Below are positions 1 through 7,680 of a stretch of DNA of 10,170 nucleotides, in pieces. The notes beneath the pieces were generated by a model. That model ran no database searches and was not told the origin of the DNA. It saw only the letters and a program-made list of their open reading frames with translations. Position 1 is the stretch's first letter. The number at the start of each line of letters is the position of its first letter. Source of the stretch: Hepatocystis sp. ex Piliocolobus tephrosceles (taxonomy: Eukaryota > Apicomplexa > Aconoidasida > Haemosporida > Plasmodiidae); the NCBI GenBank assembly GCA_902459845.2, contig CABPSV020000023.1, forward strand, positions 4,794 to 14,963, written 5' to 3'. A program made the position numbers and the translations under genes.

Positions 1-187
1 ATACGTACGTACGTGGACGTGCGTTTGTATCCCGTACAGCATTTATTAATTTTGTAACAGTTCAGTGTATCTCTAACAATAATATGTTTGATCTTATTGA
101 GCATCTGATAAAATAAAAAGGCTTTCTTTCAACATTTTAGCCAGTTTAAACAGTTACATATCAATATATATACATATACATATATAT

Positions 188-190
<3 letters not shown>

Positions 191-225
<35 letters not shown>
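191..225. repeat. (TA)n microsatellite
   Basis: Uninterrupted TA dinucleotide run of about 35 bases in intergenic DNA, typical of Plasmodium non-coding sequence and likely to vary in length between isolates. Confidence 0.9.
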
Positions 226-228
<3 letters not shown>

Positions 229-767
229 TTCTTTAATTTTGTTGCAATATATATATGTACTTTTTTTTTTTTTAGTTTTATTCATTGTAAATATATAAGT
301 ATATACCTATGAAACTGCAATTTTTATCAACGTTAAAAAAAAAAAAAATTGAAACGCAGCGCCTATATATATATATATATACATACATACGTATGAACAT
401 ATATCTGTACAGATGTGTGAATTTACAACTTTACGCTTTCAGTAATTTACTAACATTTAATAGGATGTTACTAATTATTAAGAGTGATAAAAAAAAAAAA
501 AAAAAAAAATTGTTATTGGGCTTAGCGTGTTTAAAATCAAACGTCCCAAACCGTGTCATTTAATGGACTAGTCCTGACATTTATCTGCTTAACTATTACT
601 TGATTTTCTTTGATTTGATCTTTTTTTTTTTGGGATATTTTATGATTTTATTTACTGCTATTTTATTTTATTTTATTTTTATTTTTTTTTTTTTCCCCTT
701 AGCTACAATAAGCATGTGTAAAATATATTATGGCTCCACTCGAGTTTATAACACATATATCACTATA

Positions 768-772
<5 letters not shown>

Positions 773-798
<26 letters not shown>
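773..798. repeat. (TA)n microsatellite
   Basis: Uninterrupted TA run of about 26 bases, ending in TGCATATATG. It explains the Tyr-Ile-rich translation of the overlapping short open frame, which is therefore not a gene. Confidence 0.85.
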
Positions 799-1013
799 GC
801 ATATATGTACATATAATTTTATACATACAATACCCATAAGTATAAAATTTATAAAACAATGCAAAACAATGTAAAATAATTAAGAATTGTTTTACTTTTA
901 ATAATTTGCTATTTTTTATTTACACTTAGGTTACAATGTATTGACATACATGTGGGTATGTACATCATATATATATAACTATTTTACTTTTCATTTCTTA
1001 AATGGACGCAACA

Positions 1014-1015
<2 letters not shown>

Positions 1016-1060
<45 letters not shown>

Positions 1061-1074
1061 CAAAAAAAAAAAAA
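1016..1074. repeat. poly-A tract (44 A, then GC, then 13 A)
   Basis: A run of 44 A (1016-1059) is broken by a single GC and continues for 13 A. Poly(dA:dT) tracts are known nucleosome-disfavouring elements that are abundant in Plasmodium intergenic DNA. A role here is only inferred. The exact length may be affected by sequencing error. Confidence 0.9.
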
Positions 1075-1258
1075 TGTTTTTCTTTTTTAAATAACATAGT
1101 ACACATAAATTTTTTTAACTGTAATTAATGTTATTTATTTTTGTATATGCTTGTAATTTATTTAATATGGCAACGTAGATGACATTCTACACGGTAATAC
1201 AATTTTAATATATGTTTATGTAATCAAAATGAAAATAAAATATAATAACAATACAAGC

Positions 1259-1261
<3 letters not shown>

Positions 1262-1308
<47 letters not shown>
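1262..1308. repeat. poly-A tract (47 A)
   Basis: Pure run of 47 A directly followed by the 8-base tandem repeat at 1309-1350. Length is likely polymorphic and error-prone in assembly. Confidence 0.9.
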
Positions 1309-1310
<2 letters not shown>

Positions 1311-1350
1311 ATACAATTATACAATTATACAATTATACAATTATACAATT
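1309..1350. repeat. 8-base tandem repeat TTATACAA, about 5.25 copies
   Basis: Perfect head-to-tail copies of TTATACAA span 42 bases, starting exactly where the 47-base A-run ends. It is a minisatellite unlike the plain TA repeats elsewhere in the region. No coding or regulatory role is visible. Confidence 0.9.
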
Positions 1351-1737
1351 AAAAACAAGAACAAATGAAGCGACATCATAAATAAATCTGAATAAGCTCA
1401 AATTTTGAATAAGATTAAGTTGTATAAGGCCAAACTGAACAAAATTAAATTTAGCCTTGACGCTTATTCAAGCCAACACATCTTTTATTTCATTCTTGCT
1501 TTATTTTCCATTTATTCATGAATATTATTTATTTTTTTTTTTTTTTTTTTTGTTACTCGATGAATTATTTAAATGTTCTTTTTTGAATGATATATATATG
1601 TACTTTTATAAGCATAATTTTATTACTATCAGCTAAATTTTACTATAACTAATTATCTATATTTTAACTGCTATTTATGTTTTTTATTTTGTTTACATTA
1701 CAAGTGTTGTTACCTGCACATATGCATTCATGCTTCT

Positions 1738-1740
<3 letters not shown>

Positions 1741-1770
<30 letters not shown>
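1741..1770. repeat. (AT)n microsatellite
   Basis: Thirty-base AT dinucleotide run followed by GTATATATATGTACAC, in intergenic DNA upstream of the MKT1 gene. Confidence 0.85.
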
Positions 1771-1780
<10 letters not shown>

Positions 1781-1996
1781 GTACACATTTTTTATGATAA
1801 CATTTGGAAAAGTTTTTTTTTTGATCAATATGTGTAATAAAGTTATATAATATATATGAGTTACTTATACATATTTATTTGATATTAATACAATATTATA
1901 TCTAACATTAGAAAATGTATGAACTTATATACATGCAAATAAAAACAAAAACGAAGTGATCAAATGAATACGTACAAATATTTATATATGTACATG

Positions 1997-1999
<3 letters not shown>

Positions 2000-2038
<39 letters not shown>
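2000..2038. repeat. (TA)n microsatellite
   Basis: TA run of about 39 bases in gene-free DNA, flanked by GTACAT and TGTATA-type words. Confidence 0.85.
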
Positions 2039-2041
<3 letters not shown>

Positions 2042-2140
2042 GTATATTTACACAAGCATATACGTACACATATATATTATATATACGTACATTTTTTTTA
2101 AGAACAGCTTTTTGAGAACTAAGCTATTTAATCATAAAAT

Positions 2141-2238
2141 AAAAAATAAAGAAAAATAAAAAAAAATAGAGAAAAATAAAAAAAAGTAAAGAAAAATAAA
2201 AAAAAAAAAGAAAAATAAAAAAAAATAAAAAAAAAAAA
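2141..2238. repeat. A-rich tandem repeat with about 20-base period
   Basis: The block GAAAAATAAA recurs at 2151, 2171, 2191 and 2210, separated by A-rich spacers carrying single T or G interruptions. This gives a period near 20 bases on one purine-rich strand. It is more regular than a random A-rich tract. Confidence 0.7.
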
Positions 2239-2310
2239 CATAAAAGTTTAATTCAACCTATATGAATAAAAACGTTTTTATATTATTTGAAGTACATCAC
2301 TACTACGTTA

Positions 2311-2313
<3 letters not shown>

Positions 2314-2359
<46 letters not shown>
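2314..2359. repeat. (AT)n microsatellite
   Basis: AT run of about 46 bases, followed by TTATATTTCC and then a T-run near 2370-2384. Confidence 0.85.
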
Positions 2360-2365
<6 letters not shown>

Positions 2366-2516
2366 TTCCTTTTTTTTTTTTTTTGGAAATATATGTATAA
2401 ACATGCACATATAAATACACATACGTACATATATATACTTATATACATTATATACATATATATGTAATGGTAGTTTACAATTAAAAAGGATACATTTTTT
2501 TATTTTATTTTTGCTT

Positions 2517-2519
<3 letters not shown>

Positions 2520-2573
<54 letters not shown>

Positions 2574-2575
2574 AT
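2520..2575. repeat. (TA)n microsatellite with one interruption
   Basis: TA repeat of about 56 bases, interrupted once by TTT near 2559-2561. It is the last long TA tract before the MKT1 coding sequence, about 360 bases upstream of the ATG. Confidence 0.85.
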
Positions 2576-2936
2576 ACACGTAGTAGGATAAAACTGAAAA
2601 TATATAATAACAAAAAAAAAATAAAATAAATACAATAGTATATAAGGAAGTATTAACAAGTACAAAACACGCACACAAAAACAATTAAATCGTTACTTTT
2701 TTTTCATACGCTCATAGTTTTATGTCATATATATGGAAGTAGAACTTGTGTTATATTAATTGGTAAAAAAAGTGTTGTACAAATTATATGCATATGTACA
2801 TATGTACACATGTACATATATGTATTGTATAGATTTCCAACCAGTTAGTCACCTAATTATCCATTTATTTAATTAACTATCGAAGCCAAAAAAAAAAAAA
2901 AAAAAAAATAATAAAAAAAAAAATAAATAAATAAAA

Positions 2937-5900
2937 ATGAGAGTTCGTCACTTACAAACTTTTTTATCCGAAAATAATTTATTAAAAAAGAGTAGTACTG
3001 ATGAAATAAGTAATATGACATTAGGGATAGATGCACTATATTTTTTAAGGACGTTAGATGATTTAAAGGATACTCTTAGTAATGTGTCTGGATGTATATC
3101 TCCTTGTATATTCCATATAATAGATAACCAATGTGAATATTTTAAAAAATTAAATATAAATATTATATTTGTATTTGATGGTATAACCCCTAGGTCACAT
3201 AAATTATTTTATGCACAATATTATAGGAATTTAGAACAAGGTTGGAATTATTATGTAAATGGAGAAATGAATTTATCAAAACAAAATTTTTCAAAAGTAT
3301 CTAATATTTATAATACAGATTTGGGTTTTTTATTATTTCACTATTTAAAAGAAAAAGGATATAAATGTATATATGCACCTTACTTAGCAATTTCACAACT
3401 GTCATATTTTATTAATACGAATTTTGTAGATGCAGTATTAGGACCACCTACTATAGTTCTACATAACGTTCAACATGTTATACTTAATATTTTATGGAAA
3501 AAAAAACATTTTGAATGGTTAGATTTACCAGTTTTATTAAAACAATTGAATATTAATAGAGAGCAATTTATAGATGCTTGTTTATTGGCAGGAACAGAAT
3601 ATTGTCTAACATACCCATATTTAAGTTTATCCCAATTTAATAGTGGTATGAATGATTTTAATTTTGGAACAGCAATAGAATTTATAAAACAATCACCCTT
3701 AATTAGTTATTTACAACATTTTCCTAATGAAGCTTTAAAAAATACACATATAGAAGGATACTGTATATGTAAGTCCTTAATAAAATATCCTATTGTTTTA
3801 TTAACTAATGGAACAACTGATATTTATTTATGTGATGATAACATTAATTCCTCATCAACTGTATTACATTCTGATTATTTGGATACAAATACAACTGATA
3901 TAGGAGGGGGATCAGATGGTATTATAAAAAAAAATGTTAATAATAATTATAGTAGTTATAATAATAGTAACACTGTTAGTAGTAACACTATTAGTAGTAA
4001 TACTGTTAATAGTAATACTGTTAATAGTAATACTGTTAGTAGTAATACTGTTAGTAGTAGTAGTAGTAGTAGTACGGAGGTCCAAAAAAATGCACAGGGA
4101 AATGGGAATGATAATAAAAAAAAAGACAAAAATGAAGATAAAAAAAAAGATTCTAACATATTAAATGGTAAATTAGAAAATGAAAATAAAATGGATAATA
4201 ATGTAAATGAATGTATTTTAAAATGTAAAGAAAAAAGTGAAAAAAAAAGTGAAGTAAACAATTTTAATAAATATAATAATGATATTATCAGCGATAGTAA
4301 AAAAGAAAATAATTCTGAACACGTTAATGAAATAAATGAAAAAAACGAACAAGTGAATGTATGTGATAATGATAGTAATACAGAAATTAAAAGTGGTACT
4401 ACTACTACTACTACTACTGCTACTGATACAACTACTGTTATTAAGAGTGATCATAACAATGCTGACATGTTATCTACCTGTACATTACAACCTTCATCTC
4501 AGGAAGAGATAAGTAACAACAACAGTAGTAACAATGACGGTAATAATAGTAACAGTAGTAACAACGAAAAAAAAAATAATAAAAGTGATGGATATCAATA
4601 CAACAACCAATCTACTACTACTTCTGCAACTACTACTACTTCTGCAAGTACCGAAACTGCTATAACTGTAACTAACAAAAGTGACAGTGCCAACATAGTA
4701 GATACTGATGAAAAAGGAACAAACACAAATATGACCCAAAATAGTTCTACTGATGAAATTAAAAAAAAAACCAACGGAACGACAACCACAGACACAATCA
4801 CAAGCACAAATGCAGGTACAAATACAGGTACAAGCACAAAAGAATCGAAAGGGACAAACGATGATAATGTTACATTAAATAATAATGAAAGTGATTATTC
4901 TTTTAATAATAAAAGTGTTAAATTGGTACCATATGATTTTATAAAAATAGTAGGTGTGAAATTACCTGCATCTGTTTATTATTTAATGTCTATCGGTTTT
5001 TTAAGTAAAAAAATTTTATGTGTATTAGCTTTAGGAGAGTGGATTGATTATGCACATCCAATTATTGATTCATTTGAATATAGGGAATCACTAATAGATT
5101 TGAGAGAGTATAGATGTAAAATATTAGGTCTAGTGTCAAGTAAATTAAATCCTCATTTTTATAAAAGAAAAATAAAATTTTTTGATTTTGGTTATTATAT
5201 TAATAATATATTAGAATTGAATAATAATTATGTATACTTAGATGTTGATATGATGGATCGGTTTTGGTGGAATATAAATAAAAATAATGTAAATGAAGAA
5301 ATAAAGAGACAAAATATAACTAAAGTTAATTTACAATTTATATTGAAATGGCATTTATATTCAGAAAGTAAAAATATATCTTTAATAAATGAATCGAGAG
5401 AAGAAGAAAGTGTTGATAGGAGTGAATATAATTTAGATTATGATCGATGTGATATATCTGATCGATGTGATAGATCTGATAGATCTGATAGATCTGATAG
5501 ATCTGATAGATCTGATGGATATGATGGATCTGATGGATGTGATGGATCTGATGGATGTGACGATGATAAAGAATACTCAAGTCAAGATCAATCAAGTGAT
5601 ACTATGCGTAAAATAAATAATAAAAAAAAAAAAATAAAAAAAAAAAAAGAATTTGGAAATAATATAGTTAATAGTGATGAAGAAAAAGAAGAATATAAAT
5701 ACAAACATTATGATAAAATAATAAAAAGATATAATGAATATTATAAAAAATTATTGATTGTACAAAATCAGAATTATAATAGTATTCTATGTTTAGTATA
5801 TTTTATGTTTCTTGAAAATATAGGATTAATTACTAAAAATTGTGGAGTAACTTTATTTGGTTTAATATTATCTGAAGCGAAACATAAAAACATGGATAAC

Positions 5901-7475
5901 ACTATTTTAATAATTTTCGAATTACTAAAATTAGGTTTTTTAACAACGGAACCTATTTTATTACCTCATGGTAAATCTTATCTTGAAAATGCATATGCTT
6001 CAGTTATGAATAATAAATATTTAAAAGAACAAGATAAAAAAAGTGTTTTATTATTGTCAAGAATATATTCATTATATAATGCAAGTCGAGATGATAAAAA
6101 AGCATATGATGGATTAATTGATTTTGATTTATGTGCATTTTTTGCAGTTATAAAAATTATAAAAAAAACATTAAGACAATTAATGCAAGCATGTGTTGCT
6201 AATGTACTTATAAGTAATATGGAATTAATACATTTGTTACCTGAAAATTTATACAATTTATTGGATAGTAATATTTCCGGTTTTCATGTAACAGATCATT
6301 TGATGGGTGTTTTAACAAAATATTTTTTATTATTTAATTTTGACGATTTAAAAAATGAAGATTCTTATTTTGAAGGGGAGGAGGTTGTATCAAATGAAAT
6401 AGCTGACAGTGATAGGACCAAACAAAATCAAATTCATTATACAGGAGAAAAAGAAAAAAAACTAAAAAATGTTGATGTTAGTGATGGTATAAGTGGTAGT
6501 AGTGGTAATAGTGGTAGTAATTGTAGTAGCAGAAGTAGAAGTAGAGAAAATGAAAATAAAATAGATACAAATAAAGCTGGTGATACCATCAGCTCAATTA
6601 ATAGTACTAAAAACGAGGAAGTTACTACACAAGGACATTTAAATAATTATTATAACACATATGAAAACAGAAACGAAAAAGAAATTGTTGAAAATGGAGA
6701 TATAGTTAGTAATAAAGAATTAGAGAGCACAGAAAATGGGAATAAAAGGTGTAGTACTAATAATAACACTGCTACATTAGAAAAAAATGAAATAAACAAT
6801 ATAAAAAAGCTTAAAGGTGGCATCAGTAACGGTACATATTCTGATACCACTACTGTCGACGCTACAACAGATACTACTTTTAATCATATTTCAAATGAAA
6901 AAGTTGGTACCAATCATTCTAGTGATGTTATAAATATTACGACAAGTTTAAATGAAAACTTAAATGAAAACTTAAATGAAAACTTAAATGAAAACTTAAA
7001 TAATAACACACATAATAACACACATAATAACATACATAATAACATACATAATAACATACATAATAACATACATAATAAAACAAAAGAAGATAATGAGGAC
7101 AATGATAAAAATAATGCTAAAATTAAGAACTGCGAAAACGAAACAAATAATTATTATGAAGATTCTGAAAACGGTTCAGCAAATGGTTTAGCAAATGGTT
7201 TAGCAAACGGTTCAGGAAATAATTTTAAAGAATTCGAAAAAGCTGTAAGAAAAAATTTTCCAAGCTTCTTAAATCCAACCGTTGACTTATGTCATGCCAT
7301 TAATACATGGAGAAGTCACTTACAGTTAATTACTCAGTTAGAAAAACATACAAATGTTCATGATTTAGTTTCAGATTTAAAAGCAGCAAATGAATTTTTA
7401 GAAAAAAAGATACACTATATTGGACTTGATAAAACACCCACTTATATTAATATATGTTGTTTTAATAATACGTGA
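2937..7475 (+). CDS. MKT1: MKT1-like post-transcriptional regulator with degenerate XPG/FEN1-type nuclease domain
   Basis: The 1512-residue protein resembles MKT1. In yeast, Mkt1 works with the ataxin-2 homologue Pbp1 in mRNA control; in trypanosomes it belongs to an mRNA-stabilising complex. Residues 1-90 are XPG-N-like (GIDALY, Asp32; FVFDG, Asp81). Residues 130-300 are XPG-I-like (LKEKGYKCIYAPYLA, INREQFIDACLLAGTEYC). Residues 660-790 resemble MKT1_N (VGVKLPASVYYLMSIGFLSK, LALGEW). Residues 943-1145 and 1430-1512 resemble a split MKT1_C. Inserts at about 302-658, 815-942 and 1146-1429 are Asn/Ser/Thr/Lys/Asp-rich, making the protein far longer than yeast Mkt1 (about 830 residues). Most FEN1-type metal-binding acids are absent from the I-region, so nuclease activity is doubtful. 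The ATG has A at -3 and an in-frame TAA at 2928-2930. No intron is evident. It is convergent with the alveolin gene. A Rad2-family nuclease is less likely because of the MKT1_N and MKT1_C matches. Domain calls rest on recalled motif resemblance, not a search. Confidence 0.85.
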   Translation: MRVRHLQTFLSENNLLKKSSTDEISNMTLGIDALYFLRTLDDLKDTLSNVSGCISPCIFHIIDNQCEYFKKLNINIIFVFDGITPRSHKLFYAQYYRNLEQGWNYYVNGEMNLSKQNFSKVSNIYNTDLGFLLFHYLKEKGYKCIYAPYLAISQLSYFINTNFVDAVLGPPTIVLHNVQHVILNILWKKKHFEWLDLPVLLKQLNINREQFIDACLLAGTEYCLTYPYLSLSQFNSGMNDFNFGTAIEFIKQSPLISYLQHFPNEALKNTHIEGYCICKSLIKYPIVLLTNGTTDIYLCDDNINSSSTVLHSDYLDTNTTDIGGGSDGIIKKNVNNNYSSYNNSNTVSSNTISSNTVNSNTVNSNTVSSNTVSSSSSSSTEVQKNAQGNGNDNKKKDKNEDKKKDSNILNGKLENENKMDNNVNECILKCKEKSEKKSEVNNFNKYNNDIISDSKKENNSEHVNEINEKNEQVNVCDNDSNTEIKSGTTTTTTTATDTTTVIKSDHNNADMLSTCTLQPSSQEEISNNNSSNNDGNNSNSSNNEKKNNKSDGYQYNNQSTTTSATTTTSASTETAITVTNKSDSANIVDTDEKGTNTNMTQNSSTDEIKKKTNGTTTTDTITSTNAGTNTGTSTKESKGTNDDNVTLNNNESDYSFNNKSVKLVPYDFIKIVGVKLPASVYYLMSIGFLSKKILCVLALGEWIDYAHPIIDSFEYRESLIDLREYRCKILGLVSSKLNPHFYKRKIKFFDFGYYINNILELNNNYVYLDVDMMDRFWWNINKNNVNEEIKRQNITKVNLQFILKWHLYSESKNISLINESREEESVDRSEYNLDYDRCDISDRCDRSDRSDRSDRSDRSDGYDGSDGCDGSDGCDDDKEYSSQDQSSDTMRKINNKKKKIKKKKEFGNNIVNSDEEKEEYKYKHYDKIIKRYNEYYKKLLIVQNQNYNSILCLVYFMFLENIGLITKNCGVTLFGLILSEAKHKNMDNTILIIFELLKLGFLTTEPILLPHGKSYLENAYASVMNNKYLKEQDKKSVLLLSRIYSLYNASRDDKKAYDGLIDFDLCAFFAVIKIIKKTLRQLMQACVANVLISNMELIHLLPENLYNLLDSNISGFHVTDHLMGVLTKYFLLFNFDDLKNEDSYFEGEEVVSNEIADSDRTKQNQIHYTGEKEKKLKNVDVSDGISGSSGNSGSNCSSRSRSRENENKIDTNKAGDTISSINSTKNEEVTTQGHLNNYYNTYENRNEKEIVENGDIVSNKELESTENGNKRCSTNNNTATLEKNEINNIKKLKGGISNGTYSDTTTVDATTDTTFNHISNEKVGTNHSSDVINITTSLNENLNENLNENLNENLNNNTHNNTHNNIHNNIHNNIHNNIHNKTKEDNEDNDKNNAKIKNCENETNNYYEDSENGSANGLANGLANGSGNNFKEFEKAVRKNFPSFLNPTVDLCHAINTWRSHLQLITQLEKHTNVHDLVSDLKAANEFLEKKIHYIGLDKTPTYINICCFNNT
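3966..4073 (+). repeat. 15-base coding tandem repeat (V-S/N-S-N-T) ending in poly-Ser
   Basis: Inside insert 1 of the MKT1 protein (residues 344-379). About six copies of a 15-base unit encode Val-(Ser/Asn)-Ser-Asn-Thr, with one Ile variant, and run into an AGT-repeat poly-Ser stretch. The frame is kept throughout, as expected for a coding repeat that expands by slippage. Confidence 0.9.
4398..4418 (+). repeat. (ACT)7 poly-Thr microsatellite
   Basis: Seven perfect ACT codons, followed by GCT and then further Thr codons, inside insert 1 of the MKT1 protein. Similar Thr/Ser/Ala-rich blocks follow at about 4612-4680 and 4780-4840. Confidence 0.85.
5442..5567 (+). repeat. 9-base coding repeat, Asp-Arg-Ser then Asp-Gly-Ser/Cys
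   Basis: Fourteen consecutive three-residue units (residues 836-877) each begin with Asp: D-R-C, D-I-S, D-R-C, five D-R-S, then D-G-Y, D-G-S, D-G-C, D-G-S, D-G-C and D-D-D. The core DNA unit GATAGATCT contains the palindrome AGATCT. The array lies in insert 2 of the MKT1 protein, between the MKT1_N-like and MKT1_C-like regions. Confidence 0.92.
6479..6545 (+). repeat. Ser/Gly-rich then Arg-Ser coding stretch
   Basis: AGT/GGT-rich codons encode a Ser-Gly-Asn tract that ends in a short Arg-Ser alternation (SSRSRSRE). It is part of insert 3 of the MKT1 protein. The periodicity is imperfect, so this is low complexity rather than a clean tandem array. Confidence 0.7.
6948..7079 (+). repeat. Two adjoining 12-base coding repeats, LNEN and NN(T/I)H
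   Basis: Four copies of Leu-Asn-Glu-Asn (6948-6995) are followed directly by about six copies of Asn-Asn-(Thr/Ile)-His (from 6999). Both have a 12-base period. They are in insert 3 of the MKT1 protein, and the His-rich second array is unusual beside the acidic first one. Confidence 0.92.
7170..7220 (+). repeat. 12-base coding repeat Asn-Gly-(Ser/Leu)-Ala
   Basis: Four units, NGSA NGLA NGLA NGSG, lie just before the conserved C-terminal segment of the MKT1 protein. A diverged echo of this motif lies past the stop codon at 7575-7643 (see findings). Confidence 0.88.
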
Positions 7476-7478
7476 GTT

Positions 7479-7484
7479 AAAAAA

Positions 7485-7533
<49 letters not shown>
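7479..7533 (+). repeat. Poly-A tract right after the MKT1 stop codon
   Basis: 25 A, one G and 29 A begin three bases after the TGA. It lies in the presumed 3' UTR. It is encoded in the DNA, so it is not a poly-A tail. A retroposed copy is not indicated because the gene carries normal inserts and no flanking repeats. Confidence 0.9.
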
Positions 7534-7535
<2 letters not shown>

Positions 7536-7640
7536 AGAGGAATCAATAAATAGATAAACAAAAAAAAAAATGGGGAAAATGGTCTTTATAAATTAGTAAA
7601 TGGACTAGCAAGTGGACTACTCAACGGACCAACCAATCGT

Positions 7641-7642
<2 letters not shown>

Positions 7643-7679
<37 letters not shown>
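7643..7679. repeat. Poly-T tract (37 T)
   Basis: Pure T-run lying about 110 bases after the poly-A tract that follows the MKT1 stop. In a transcript the two could pair and enclose the intervening segment. Confidence 0.9.

Positions 7680-7680
<1 letters not shown>

Larger units (their letters stand above)
1..2936. other. AT-rich intergenic region, no gene supported
   Basis: This 2.9 kb stretch has no convincing coding sequence. The short open frames in it (for example 309-563 and 600-839) translate to poly-Lys, poly-Phe and Tyr-Ile strings, as expected from A-runs, T-runs and TA repeats. It contains several (TA)n tracts, two A-runs of 44 and 47 bases, an 8-base tandem repeat and an A-rich 20-base-period tandem. 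The first 40 bases are richer in G+C (ACGT-like repeats) and remain open in frame 1 up to a stop at 55-57. That is too short to call as the end of a neighbouring gene. Position 1385-1475 is the most complex-looking patch and is discussed under findings. The last few hundred bases presumably hold the promoter and 5' leader of the MKT1 gene; no start site can be read from sequence. Confidence 0.8.

Noticed and set aside
1..57. GC-richer left edge open in frame 1, possibly the end of a neighbouring gene
   Set aside because: Only 18 codons, partly an ACGT simple repeat; the flank cannot be seen, so no gene end can be supported.
309..563. 84-codon open frame in the left intergenic region
   Set aside because: Made of poly-Lys and Tyr-Ile strings from A-runs and TA repeats, without any conserved-looking segment.
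600..839. 79-codon Phe/Tyr/Ile-rich open frame
   Set aside because: Produced by T-runs and a (TA)n tract. It resembles a membrane protein only because poly-T encodes Phe.
1340..1480. Box C/D or H/ACA snoRNA
   Set aside because: CTGA and ACA words occur, but there is no good RTGATGA box or hinge box at the right spacing; kept only as a possible structured region.
2141..2240. CRISPR-like or mobile-element repeat
   Set aside because: The spacers are not unique and the units are simple A-rich sequence in eukaryotic DNA; this is slippage-type repeat.
3956..4261. 101-codon minus-strand open frame rich in Leu/Val/Ser/Phe
   Set aside because: Reverse translation of the V-S-S-N-T and poly-Lys repeats of the MKT1 gene; no independent protein features.
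5338..5595. 85-codon minus-strand open frame with Ile-His/Tyr-Gln repeats
   Set aside because: Antisense reading of the Asp-Arg-Ser repeat array; it has no start context or composition of its own.
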